Under the pieces are notes generated by a model. It was not told where the DNA came from, made no database searches, and saw only the letters and a program-made list of their open reading frames with translations. This document shows positions 8,010-16,358 of a DNA stretch of 64,000 bases, piece after piece. The position numbers and the translations under genes are program-made. The DNA comes from Acidobacteriota bacterium (GTDB taxonomy: Bacteria > Acidobacteriota > Vicinamibacteria > Vicinamibacterales > SCN-69-37), in the NCBI GenBank assembly GCA_016716905.1, contig JADJUS010000004.1:1054001-1118000 (forward strand). Reading direction: 5' to 3'. Every line of letters begins with the position of its first letter. Position 1 is the stretch's first letter.

Positions 8010-10724
8010 ATGGGACTCCCTCCGGGAACGCGCATCGGTAGCTACGAAGTGGTCGGCCCCCTGGGCGCCGGGGGCATGGGTGAGGTGTATCGCGCGCGCG
8101 ATGCGCGGCTGGGCCGCGACGCCGCGATCAAGATTCTGCCCGAGGCGTTCCTCACTGACGCCGACCGGGTGGCGCGCTTCGAACGCGAGGCCCGCACGCT
8201 CGCCTCGTTGAATCATCCGAACATCGCCGGCATTTACGGAATTGAAGGCAGCGCCATCGTCATGGAACTCGTGGAGGGTGAGGACCTCTCTGAGTTGCTC
8301 GCGCGCGGCCCGGTGCCGCTGGTTGACGCGCTGAAGACCGCGCGCCAGATTGCGAGTGCTCTCGAAGCTGCGCACGAACAGGGCATCGTGCATCGCGACC
8401 TGAAACCGGCCAACGTGAAAGTGCGGCCGGACGGAACGGTCAAGGTGCTCGACTTCGGATTGGCCCGCCCGGGCGGCTCAGGTGACGCCTCCGGTTCAAT
8501 CGCAAATTCGCCGACGATGACGAGTCCGGCCACGGCCTTTGGGATGATCATCGGCACGGCGGCGTACATGAGCCCGGAGCAGGCGCGCGGGAAAGCCGTC
8601 GACAGGCGAGCCGACGTGTGGGCCTTCGGCGTCGTCCTCTACGAAATGTTGTCGGGCCGTCGCGCGTATCCCGGCAGCGAGGTGTCGGATGTGCTGGCGT
8701 CGGTACTGAAAGACACCTTGCCGCTCGACGGAGTGCCCCCTGAGACACCGGCGGCGATTCGCCGATTGCTGCGGCGATGCCTGGAGAAGGACCGTGCCGA
8801 TCGCCTGGACTCCATGGCCACGGCGAGACTTGAAATCGCCGACGCGATGGCGCCGGGCAGCGATGATGCGCCGGCAGCGACTGCCGCCGTTGCGCCGAAC
8901 CGGTCGCGCACGATGCTGATCGCGGCTGTCGCCGTGATCGCCGCGTCCGCCCTTACCGGATTTGTCGTCTGGCGCGTACGGACGCCTGCGCCGGCACAGC
9001 CGATCGCTTTCGCCCTGGCGCCGCCGCTAGGGGAAGTGTTGCAGGTCAACGTCAACCAACCCGCTCTGGCGATCTCGAATGACGGCCGTCGGATTGTGTA
9101 CGCCATTGGGGTCGTCGGAAAAACGCTCGTGGTCAGGTCGCTTGACCAGTTCGCCGACCTGCCGCTCACGAACCTCGGGACCCAGCCACGGTCGCCGTTT
9201 TTTTCCCCCGATGACCAGTGGCTGGGATACTTTGCGGCGTCCAGCAGCGGCGGGGGCGCCCGCCTGATGAAAGTGGCGCCGACGGGCGGGGCGCCGCTCG
9301 AGATCGCGACAGTCCAGGGCAATCTTCGCGGCGCCTCGTGGGGCCGCGACAACACCATCGTGTTCGCAAGCACGGCCTGGGAGAGTGGTCTGCTGCGGGT
9401 GTCTGCCGAGGGCGGGGACCCGGAGGTACTGACAAAACCAGATACAGCGGCCGGCGAGGTCGATCACCAGTGGCCGGCGATGATGCCGGATGGCAGGCAC
9501 GTGGTGTTCACCGTCTCCCGAGTTTCAACGCAAGGGGCCCTCGAGCTTCAGCGAGACATCGCCGTCCTGGACCTGGCCACCCGCAACGTGCGTGTGATCA
9601 AGCAGGGTGCGTCCTACCCGCGACTGGCCGCGACAACTCACCTGCTCTTCGTGACCGACCGTGGGGTGTTCGCCGCACCATTCGATCCGGTCGCTTGCGA
9701 GTTTCGCGGCGAGGCTGTGCGAGTGATTGAGGACACGGTCGTCAAGCCCTCGTCAGGAGGCGCCGACGTTGAGGTGTCGAACGCCGGGGTGCTGACGTAC
9801 ATCGCCGGAGGATCGGTCACAGTGAGGTCGCTCGCCTGGATTGATCAGCACGGCGTCGAGACGCCGATGTCCGCGCCTGAGCGTGGATACCAGGACTTCA
9901 AGTTGTCGCCCGACGGCACTCGCGCTGTCGTGACCCTGACTGACGGTGGGGAGTCGAGCATCCATGTGTACGACTTGACGCGCGGAACGCTCAGCCGCCT
10001 CACGCCGCCCGACGAGTTCGGCTCGGCGCCTGTGTGGAGCAGCGATAGCCGCTTCGTCTATTACCGTAGCTATTCCCGAGGGGGCCGCGGCTTCGGGCTG
10101 TCCCGCGTCTCGGCCGCAGGCGGGGGTTCGCCCGAGCTGATACTGGTCGAGAAGGACAATGTCACCTTGACCCCGACAGGCGCGACGCCTGACGGACGAT
10201 CGCTGCTTTTACGGACCAACGCCGGCGTAAGAACCGAGGTTCAGATCCTGAATCTCGACGGGACACCGTCACCGAAACGCCTGGTCGCTGATCCAGACGG
10301 GTCGGAGGACGGGCGGGTCTCTCCAGACGGCCGTTGGCTCGCCTACACGGTGAGGGTCGGGTCCGGTGGGGGGGGCCAGGTGTTCCTGCGCCCGTTCCCC
10401 AACGTGACTGACAGCCGCGTGCAAGTATCCATCAACGGGGGCGCCCGGCCCGTATGGGCCGCCAACAGTCGCACGATCTTCTACTCCGGCACCCGCGAGA
10501 GCGGCGGCATCTGGAGGGTCGATCTTGCCGCCAACGGCCAACTTGGGAAGCCGGTGCTGATGCTGGCCCCTGACACCGACGTTAGCCAGGTGATCGACAT
10601 CGCCACAGGTGGCGACCGGTTCGTCAGGATTCGGCCCGTCATTGACAAGACGAAGACCAACGAGCTGCGCGTGGTGCTCAACTGGTTCGAGTTCCTGAAA
10701 CAGAAGATGGCCGGCGGGAAGTAG
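8010..10724 (+). CDS. Membrane Ser/Thr protein kinase with C-terminal PD40/TolB-like propeller
   Basis: Hanks-type kinase of 904 residues. Numbered from ATG 8010: glycine loop GPLGAGGMGEV (16-26), catalytic Lys in AAIKIL (Lys41), HRDLKPANVKV with Asp130, DFGLA (148-152), and GTAAYMSPEQARG in the activation segment. One membrane helix (about 301-321, LIAAVAVIAASALTGFVVW) places the kinase inside and the C-terminal PD40-type propeller in the periplasm, a layout typical of acidobacterial sensor kinases. The GTG at 7983 is in frame, but the residues before MGLPPGTRIGSYEVV do not look conserved. Divergent from the secreted propeller gene across a 62-base gap that must hold both promoters. Ligand and phosphorylation targets are unknown. 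Confidence 0.92.
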   Translation: MGLPPGTRIGSYEVVGPLGAGGMGEVYRARDARLGRDAAIKILPEAFLTDADRVARFEREARTLASLNHPNIAGIYGIEGSAIVMELVEGEDLSELLARGPVPLVDALKTARQIASALEAAHEQGIVHRDLKPANVKVRPDGTVKVLDFGLARPGGSGDASGSIANSPTMTSPATAFGMIIGTAAYMSPEQARGKAVDRRADVWAFGVVLYEMLSGRRAYPGSEVSDVLASVLKDTLPLDGVPPETPAAIRRLLRRCLEKDRADRLDSMATARLEIADAMAPGSDDAPAATAAVAPNRSRTMLIAAVAVIAASALTGFVVWRVRTPAPAQPIAFALAPPLGEVLQVNVNQPALAISNDGRRIVYAIGVVGKTLVVRSLDQFADLPLTNLGTQPRSPFFSPDDQWLGYFAASSSGGGARLMKVAPTGGAPLEIATVQGNLRGASWGRDNTIVFASTAWESGLLRVSAEGGDPEVLTKPDTAAGEVDHQWPAMMPDGRHVVFTVSRVSTQGALELQRDIAVLDLATRNVRVIKQGASYPRLAATTHLLFVTDRGVFAAPFDPVACEFRGEAVRVIEDTVVKPSSGGADVEVSNAGVLTYIAGGSVTVRSLAWIDQHGVETPMSAPERGYQDFKLSPDGTRAVVTLTDGGESSIHVYDLTRGTLSRLTPPDEFGSAPVWSSDSRFVYYRSYSRGGRGFGLSRVSAAGGGSPELILVEKDNVTLTPTGATPDGRSLLLRTNAGVRTEVQILNLDGTPSPKRLVADPDGSEDGRVSPDGRWLAYTVRVGSGGGGQVFLRPFPNVTDSRVQVSINGGARPVWAANSRTIFYSGTRESGGIWRVDLAANGQLGKPVLMLAPDTDVSQVIDIATGGDRFVRIRPVIDKTKTNELRVVLNWFEFLKQKMAGGK

Positions 10725-10763
10725 CGCGGCTCCCATCGTGATGACTGGCAGCCGCCTGTGCCG

Positions 10764-11312
10764 ATGACCACCCTGATCACACTTGCGCTCGGGCTGATGC
10801 TCGTCAGCCCGCAGTCTGCCGCAACTGGTGCGCTGAAGGTGGGGCAGCCCCATCAAGGAGGCATCATCGGCTACATCTTTGCGCCTGGAGACCCCGGTTA
10901 CGTCGAGGGGGTTACCCACGGGTTGATCGTCGCGCCGAGCGATCAAGCCACGGCCGTTCCCTGGTACAACGGACGCTATGTAGTGACGGGCGCCACGGGT
11001 ACGGCCCTGGGCACCGGCAAGGCCAACACAGCAGCCATTGTGGCCGTGCAGGGCCCGGGGAACTATGCGGCCAGACTGTGTGCCGATCTGGAGATCGGCG
11101 GATACAGGGACTGGTACCTGCCAAGCAAAGATGAACTGGACCGCATCTACGACAACAAGCGCGCGATCACCGGGTTTGCCGAGCAGCGCTACTGGACGTC
11201 CAGCGAGGCGGACGTGAACAATGCCTGGCCCCAGAACTTCGCCAATGGTTTTCAGTACACTCTCTACGACAAGTTCTATGAGATTCGCGTGCGTGCCGTC
11301 CGGACCTTCTAA
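10764..11312 (+). CDS. Secreted DUF1566 (Lcl C-terminal-like) domain protein
   Basis: 182 residues with an N-terminal signal peptide (TTLITLALGLMLVSP). The DUF1566 block is recognisable from GGYRDWYLPSKDELDRIYDN, RYWTSSEADVNNAW and the C-terminal IRVRAVRTF. This domain is found in Legionella collagen-like proteins and many secreted proteins of environmental bacteria, and is probably a binding or adhesion module. I use the ATG at 10764; a GTG two codons upstream is possible. The following gene overlaps its 3' end, so the two are probably co-transcribed. Confidence 0.8.
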   Translation: MTTLITLALGLMLVSPQSAATGALKVGQPHQGGIIGYIFAPGDPGYVEGVTHGLIVAPSDQATAVPWYNGRYVVTGATGTALGTGKANTAAIVAVQGPGNYAARLCADLEIGGYRDWYLPSKDELDRIYDNKRAITGFAEQRYWTSSEADVNNAWPQNFANGFQYTLYDKFYEIRVRAVRTF

Positions 11313-12684
11313 CCGCCTCGCCTGGGGCGTTGCGCTCGGCTGCGCCATCCTCCTGATGCCGGCTGCCGGCCAGACGACCCAGGTCCAGCCAGAGACGGCC
11401 CCCGGCATCCAGCCGCCTTCCCGGGTCGAGGTGATTGCCCCGAAGCGAAAGGACTCCTTCAACGATCGCGGGACGTGCCCCGAGAAGAAGCAGGGCGGCA
11501 ACCCCCGGCTGGTCTCTGGTTATCTGGTCTTCGACGGCGCGACGGACGGTAACCGCCAGGTCGATCCGCAACTGGCCGTCGGCGGCGGCTACGTGCTCAC
11601 GGGGACCAACACCGGGCTCATCATCTACACAAAGCAGGGTGAGTTCGTGCAGGGTGCCTCGCAGGCCTGCTTCAACGGCGGGATCGATCCCAAGATGTTC
11701 TACGATCCCCACAACAAGGTCTTCGGTTTCGACCTCTGGTACTACTGGGACAAGCCGCAGGTAAAGCCCATTAACCTGTCCATCTCGGAGACCAGCGATC
11801 CGCGCGGTGCCTGGAATACCTATCCCATTCCGTCGCCCAACGAAGTGGACGGCGGGGGGATTGGATTCAGCCGGAAGTGGATTGGCTACACGTTCCCTGG
11901 CGGTGACGAGAACACCCTGGTTGTCCGCACCGCCGAGGCGAAGGCGGGAAAACCGGCGACGGTCTTCCACTTCAAAGGGAGTCTCGGCCAGCCCGTGTTC
12001 TCACAGGACCCGGTTGACGACCTCTACTTCTTCAGGATCGAGCGAGGCGACTTCGTGATCAGCCGGATCACCGAGGGCCAGGACGGCACGCCGGTCATCA
12101 TGCCGGCGGCGCGGAAGGCGCACAACCTGACGAATATCTCCTCCCCGCCTCAGGCCCCGCAGAAGGGCACGGCGGTGAAGACGGCGTCTGGCGATCGCAA
12201 CCCGAAGAATGTTGTGCTCCAGGGCGGGTTCCTCTGGTTCTCACAGACGATCAATGACGAGGGCCGCGCGGCGGTCCAATGGCACCAGCTCACGCTCGAC
12301 GGGACCATCGTCCAGACAGGCCTCATCCGGGGCAGCACGACGAACTACATCCAGACCTCGATTGCGGTGAACAAGAGTCACGACGTGCTGATCGGCTTTC
12401 AGGAAACCCATGCGGACATGTTCATCAGCCCGCGCCTGGCCTATCGGTTCGCCGACGATCCGCGGGGCACCGTCCGCGACATCGTCCGGCTCGGCGAAGG
12501 CCTTGGCGCCACCGACGGCACTTCCTGGGGCGACTATAGCGGCAGCGTCGTCGACGGCGACAACCTTGAGGACCTCTGGACGATCCAGAGCATCACGAGC
12601 GTGCAGGGCAAGGGGTTGACCGTGATCGCCCGGCTGCCCTACCGAAACGCCCGTACGAACCGTTCGCGCGCGCCTACTTCGTAA
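11278..12684 (+). CDS. Secreted protein of unknown function, probably propeller-like
   Basis: About 468 residues. The ATG at 11278 overlaps the preceding gene by 35 bases and gives an N-terminus with a hydrophobic segment (LAWGVALGCAILLMPAAG); a GTG at 11293 is an alternative. The mature part has repeated beta-type segments (VDPQLAVGGGYVLTGTN, GIDPKMFYDPHNKVFGFDLW, TSIAVNKSHDVLIGFQETHA, GTSWGDYSGSVVDGDNLEDLW), the pattern of exported propellers that compare records over time. I recognise no catalytic motif and do not assign a function. The 3' end overlaps the convergent HEAT-type gene by 11 bases. Confidence 0.7.
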   Translation: MRFACVPSGPSNRLAWGVALGCAILLMPAAGQTTQVQPETAPGIQPPSRVEVIAPKRKDSFNDRGTCPEKKQGGNPRLVSGYLVFDGATDGNRQVDPQLAVGGGYVLTGTNTGLIIYTKQGEFVQGASQACFNGGIDPKMFYDPHNKVFGFDLWYYWDKPQVKPINLSISETSDPRGAWNTYPIPSPNEVDGGGIGFSRKWIGYTFPGGDENTLVVRTAEAKAGKPATVFHFKGSLGQPVFSQDPVDDLYFFRIERGDFVISRITEGQDGTPVIMPAARKAHNLTNISSPPQAPQKGTAVKTASGDRNPKNVVLQGGFLWFSQTINDEGRAAVQWHQLTLDGTIVQTGLIRGSTTNYIQTSIAVNKSHDVLIGFQETHADMFISPRLAYRFADDPRGTVRDIVRLGEGLGATDGTSWGDYSGSVVDGDNLEDLWTIQSITSVQGKGLTVIARLPYRNARTNRSRAPTS

Positions 12685-13390
12685 TGACCGACTGAAGGAA
12701 CTGCAGGGCGCGCGGGTCTCGCGACTGGCCCAAGCCGTTCATCGCCTCGCGCCGCACGCTTGTGGCGGTGGGCGTGAGCGGGGTCGAGCGGGCAAATTCG
12801 ATGAGCGTTGCCACAGCACTTGGGTCGCGGTGCAGTGTGATGGCCCTCACGGCCGCGCTCGCGATTCGGCTCTTCACGTCCACCTCCATCGTTTCGTCAA
12901 CGGCACGAGCCTTCAGCCACGCCACGCTGTCGGCACCAGAGACGCCCGTCAGCCAGTGAAGTGACAGGCCGCCGGCGTCCACCGGGCAATCATCCGTCAG
13001 CGCGCGCATGCGTTCGATGCGTTTCTCCACCAATCGCACGAAGATCGTCACCTGCGTGCCCGCCTCAAGGCGCACAGGCCCGGTGGGCGCGGGGAACTGG
13101 GGAGGGGTGGGCGGCGCGTCGGTGGCCTGCGGCTCGATGCGACAGCCGCGGACCCCGCTCGACATGGCGTCATCGGAGTAGAAGCAGCACAAATTCCGCT
13201 CTCCGTCCGACATGGGCACCTGCCAGGCCACCCACTGCGGCGTGGTGGCCTGTGCGGCGAGCGCGGCCACGTCGCGCGACAGCGACGTGACCGCCTGCGT
13301 TTTCACCTGGGCGTTTTGAATCTGGGGCGTCTGCGCCGCAACGACGGCAGCAACCACGACCAGTGAGCCCGTCATCAACATTTTGTGCAT
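12674..13390 (-). CDS. Small exported HEAT-like repeat protein
   Basis: 238 residues. N-terminal signal peptide (MLMTGSLVVVAAVVAA) and a C-terminal HEAT-like part: SAAVRAITLHRDPSAVATLI, then VRREAMNGLGQSRDPRALQF. A central segment contains four Cys (CC, C, C). It is the last gene of a sigma/anti-sigma/HEAT run on this strand. The start ATG at 13390 has a Shine-Dalgarno-like AGGAG 6 bases upstream, supplied by the adjoining CCAGGAGTC tandem repeat. Function unknown; HEAT repeats suggest protein-protein contacts in the periplasm. Confidence 0.72.
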   Translation of the reverse strand: MHKMLMTGSLVVVAAVVAAQTPQIQNAQVKTQAVTSLSRDVAALAAQATTPQWVAWQVPMSDGERNLCCFYSDDAMSSGVRGCRIEPQATDAPPTPPQFPAPTGPVRLEAGTQVTIFVRLVEKRIERMRALTDDCPVDAGGLSLHWLTGVSGADSVAWLKARAVDETMEVDVKSRIASAAVRAITLHRDPSAVATLIEFARSTPLTPTATSVRREAMNGLGQSRDPRALQFLQSVITK

Positions 13391-13393
13391 TAG

Positions 13394-13476
13394 TGACTCC
13401 TGGACTCCTGGACTCCTGGACTCCTGGACCCCGGGCCGGGGGGCGCCCCGGGGGCGCGGGGGGGGGGGCGGGCAAG
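13394..13476. repeat. 9-bp tandem repeat (GACTCCTGG) followed by G/C homopolymer tract
   Basis: Four units of GACTCCTGG at 13394-13431, then about 45 bases made almost only of G and C runs, including an uninterrupted run of about 12 G. It separates the two HEAT-type genes. On the minus strand the 9-mer reads CCAGGAGTC and its last copy provides the ribosome binding site of the downstream gene. Confidence 0.9.
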
Positions 13477-13483
13477 CCCTGGA

Positions 13484-14923
13484 CTATTTGATGATTTCCA
13501 GCATGTAGTCCATGGCCGCCTTGTTGCGGCTCATGGTCGAGAGCTTGGACACGATGTCGCGTTTGAGCGTCATGTTCGTTTCCTTGCGTGCGATCGTGAC
13601 CAGCGCCTCGCCGTTGTTCTGACTCATCAGGGCCGAGACAATGGTCTTCTTGTTTTCCACGTCCTCTTCGCGGCTGTAAAGGTCCGCGAGGATGGCGCCC
13701 GACTTGTCAGCGCGCATGCTGCCGAGGCTGCGAAGGGCGCGTCGGCGCAGTTCCACATCACGTTCACCCCGGGCGACTTCGCTGAGACGGTCGGCGGCGC
13801 CAAGCGAGCCCAGGCGCGAGAGGATGCTCATCTTCAGGTCGCGGTTCTGTTCCTTCTGGTAGACCGTCCACAGGTCCTGCGCGGCGCCGGCGTTGGTCAT
13901 CTGGCCGACCGCCGACTGACGCAGGTCAATCACGCCTGGGCCGCTGGCCACCTCCATCAGCGCCACCATGTTTCCAGACTGTCCCCACGCCTGAAGCACG
14001 GCCTTCTTGATCTCGACGTCCTGGGTCGTGTCGTAGATCTCACGCAACTCGGCGCTGGTGGCGCCGCGTTTGCCGCCGGTGGCGACATAGCGGATCGCGT
14101 ACTTCTGCAGGTCGGGGTTGGCGCCGCCCTTGGCAATGTCCATGAGGATCTGGCGTGCCCGGGGCTGCGAACTCTGTGCGAGCACGAAGATCGCCCGCTG
14201 TTTCAGCTGCAGGGAGTTGGCGCCAGTCAGCACGCCCTCGATCAGCGGAAGCGCGCGCTCGGGATCCGAGTGCTGCAGGGCGTTCAGCGCCAGCATCTTC
14301 AACTCTTCATCGGCGGCTTGTTCGGGGCGTTCGGCCTGGCCAGCCGACTGGCGCACGGCCGCTTCAAGCACACCGGCATCCTTCAGATAGGCGCTCTTCG
14401 CGTGGTCCTTCTTGAGCGTTGACAGCGCCGCCGTGGCATCGCTGCTGCGGCCGAGCCGATACAGCGCGTAGGCCTTGTGGTACAGCGCGGCATCGGTCCT
14501 GGCCGCCTTCTGTGTGATGACCTGGTCGAATCGCCCGATGGCGCGTTCGTAGTCGCGGCGCAGCAAGAGACTGATGCCCGAGTCGTAGGCACTGCCCCCG
14601 GCTGTGGTCAACGACCACGCCTCCTGCATCTCGAAGTTGCGCGCCATGTCCATGTCGAACCGCATGCCGTCGAGGCTGAGCCGATGTTCGTCGAGCGACA
14701 GACGCTGCTGATCAAACGCTGTGCGGGCGTGAGCCAGGGCGTCCTGGGCGATGAGCATCTCGTCGCCCAACAAGCCGGCCATGGGTGGCAGCGGCGCAAT
14801 GGCCGGCGCCGTTGGCGGGGCAGGGGGGGCAGCCGGCACCGGAGGCACGGGCGGCCTGGCCACCTGCGCAAATCCGGACGCCGGAATCACCAACACCGCA
14901 GCAATCATCAGTAGTCGTTTCAT
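13484..14923 (-). CDS. Exported HEAT/TPR-type repeat protein of an ECF sigma operon
   Basis: 479 residues with a signal peptide and a Pro/Ala-rich linker after it. A helical segment with TPR-like character (DSGISLLLRRDYERAIGRFD, ALYHKAYALYRLGRSSDATA) is followed by a long run of HEAT-like repeats (QRAIFVLAQSSQPRARQIL, KKAVLQAWGQSGNMVALMEV, RRALRSLGSMRADKSGAILA). It overlaps the anti-sigma stop by 4 bases (ATGA). Probably a periplasmic scaffold whose expression is controlled by the ECF sigma encoded upstream; that role is inferred from operon position. Confidence 0.8.
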   Translation of the reverse strand: MKRLLMIAAVLVIPASGFAQVARPPVPPVPAAPPAPPTAPAIAPLPPMAGLLGDEMLIAQDALAHARTAFDQQRLSLDEHRLSLDGMRFDMDMARNFEMQEAWSLTTAGGSAYDSGISLLLRRDYERAIGRFDQVITQKAARTDAALYHKAYALYRLGRSSDATAALSTLKKDHAKSAYLKDAGVLEAAVRQSAGQAERPEQAADEELKMLALNALQHSDPERALPLIEGVLTGANSLQLKQRAIFVLAQSSQPRARQILMDIAKGGANPDLQKYAIRYVATGGKRGATSAELREIYDTTQDVEIKKAVLQAWGQSGNMVALMEVASGPGVIDLRQSAVGQMTNAGAAQDLWTVYQKEQNRDLKMSILSRLGSLGAADRLSEVARGERDVELRRRALRSLGSMRADKSGAILADLYSREEDVENKKTIVSALMSQNNGEALVTIARKETNMTLKRDIVSKLSTMSRNKAAMDYMLEIIK

Positions 14924-15714
14924 AGGTCTCCCTCAGTAGCAGTCACAATGGTTTTCTGGCGTTCGCGCACTTCGTCGGTCACGACACGCACCTTGAAGAT
15001 CAAGTCGTCCTGTTCAATTCGAGCGCGCAGGGCGTCCAGGTCCGCCCGTTTCAGTTCACCGGGTGCACGGGCAATTTCCACCAGCACACCCTCGAGGTCT
15101 TCCAACATGGCCGCCAGTTGCGCGTTGCCGGTGTGCGTGGCGGTCTGGCGATACAGCCGGCTGGACCAGAGCAGGTCGTCGGCGGTGCCACGTTCAAAGC
15201 CCGGCCGGAGCACCTCATCGGCCGGCGCATTCATCACTTCCACCAGCAGCAGCTCGCTTCGTTCGAGGTGGTCATCCATGGCCACAAGCAACGCGCGCTC
15301 GGGCTGGCTGGTGGCCGCTTCGGCCGTGGTCGGCGCCGTGGACTCTCCGCCTGGGCCGGGCCAGTTGCGGTTCGCGATGAGCAGCGCCACCACGATTGCG
15401 GCCATCGCCCCGGCGGGGATCCAGCGGCGCACCAGGTACCACGGGGTGTACGGGACGACGAGGTCGTCGAGTTCGCGCTGGACGCGTGCCCACATCACCC
15501 GTTCGAAGTCGGCGGGCGGCTCGGGAACAGCCGCGGCATCCACGGCACGGAGCGTGATCCGGATTTCCTGCCAGAGCGGCTGGCACACGGCGCACGCGTC
15601 CACATGAGCGGTGAGCGCCTTCTCTTCGGCCGGCTCGGTGTCGCCGTAAAACAGCAGAACGAGGTCGTCTTCGCTCGGGTGGTCCTGGTGTGTGTCGTGT
15701 GTCATGTCGTCCAT
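14920..15714 (-). CDS. Anti-sigma factor with zinc-finger (zf-HC2-like) N-terminus
   Basis: 264 residues. The N-terminal H-x3-C-x2-C motif (His37, Cys41, Cys44 in HVDACAVC) is the ZAS-type signature of membrane anti-sigma factors. One transmembrane helix (about 98-114, IPAGAMAAIVVALLI) leaves a helical periplasmic part of about 145 residues. The start lies 1 base after the sigma-factor stop and its end overlaps the HEAT gene by 4 bases, so the three form an operon. It is expected to hold the partner sigma factor inactive until a cell-envelope signal arrives. Confidence 0.88.
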   Translation of the reverse strand: MDDMTHDTHQDHPSEDDLVLLFYGDTEPAEEKALTAHVDACAVCQPLWQEIRITLRAVDAAAVPEPPADFERVMWARVQRELDDLVVPYTPWYLVRRWIPAGAMAAIVVALLIANRNWPGPGGESTAPTTAEAATSQPERALLVAMDDHLERSELLLVEVMNAPADEVLRPGFERGTADDLLWSSRLYRQTATHTGNAQLAAMLEDLEGVLVEIARAPGELKRADLDALRARIEQDDLIFKVRVVTDEVRERQKTIVTATEGDL

Positions 15715-15715
15715 C

Positions 15716-16264
15716 TCAAAACCCCTGCATCGCCACCCGCATTTTTCGCACGGCGCGGAAAATCGAATGCTTGGTGGCGTTTGTCTTCAGACCGAGCGTG
15801 TCGCCAATTTCCTCGATCGAACAGCCGTGGTAGTGCCGCATCAGGAACGCCGCCCGCTCTTGTCCCGACAGGCCGCCCAGTGCCAGTTGCAGCTGGTCGC
15901 CGATCTGTCCCGCGTATACCAGGTCATCCATGCTCGGGGCGTTTGGTGACGCCGTCAGCCCTTCCAGCACGTGGTCGTCTGCCACCACCTGCCGCTTCGG
16001 CCTCGCCCGGAGAAAATCCACCGAGCAGTTAAACGCGATGCGGTAGAGCCACGTGGACACGTTGGCCCGAGCCTCAAAGCGGCTGAGCTGCTTGTAGGCC
16101 TTGATGAACGTCTCCTGCACGATGTCTTCGGCGTCTTCGGCTCTGCCCGTCATTCGGAACGCCAGTCGATACAGGCTTCGGCTGTGCCGCTCGACCAGCA
16201 CTCTGAAGGCGTCCTGATCGCCTTCCCTGGCCCGTACGACTGCGGCCGCATCATCCAGCTGCAT
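15716..16264 (-). CDS. RNA polymerase ECF sigma factor (sigma-70 family)
   Basis: 182 residues from the ATG at 16264, which has GGAG just upstream; the frame is open from a TTG at 16294. Region 2 is clear: RAREGDQDAFRVLVERH, LAFRMTGRAEDAEDIVQETF and VSTWLYRIAFNCSVDFLRA. Region 4 follows with LSGQERAAFLMRHYHGCSIE and a helix-turn-helix (EIGDTLGLKTNATKHSIFRA). It directs transcription of its own operon in typical cases. Its anti-sigma factor is encoded immediately downstream. Confidence 0.93.
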   Translation of the reverse strand: MQLDDAAAVVRAREGDQDAFRVLVERHSRSLYRLAFRMTGRAEDAEDIVQETFIKAYKQLSRFEARANVSTWLYRIAFNCSVDFLRARPKRQVVADDHVLEGLTASPNAPSMDDLVYAGQIGDQLQLALGGLSGQERAAFLMRHYHGCSIEEIGDTLGLKTNATKHSIFRAVRKMRVAMQGF

Positions 16265-16317
16265 CTGCTCCGTTATGACGGGAATGGAGGGCAAACAGTT
16301 AGTTCGGGTCCGTGGGT

Positions 16318-16358
16318 CCGCCAGTTCCGTCAGTTTCGTCAGTTCCGCCAGTTCCTAA
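16318..16358. repeat. Short 9-bp array (GCCAGTTCC variants)
   Basis: CGCCAGTTCCGTCAGTTTCG is followed by two more units ending CCAGTTCCTAACTAC. The end of the array contains the TAG stop codon of the epimerase gene (complement of 16355-16357). It fills the space between that stop and the sigma-factor gene. Confidence 0.85.

Noticed and set aside
4094..11312. Diversity-generating retroelement, suggested by an Avd-like four-helix-bundle gene and a DUF1566 protein
   Set aside because: No reverse transcriptase is present, and no adenine-variable template/variable repeat pair was seen.
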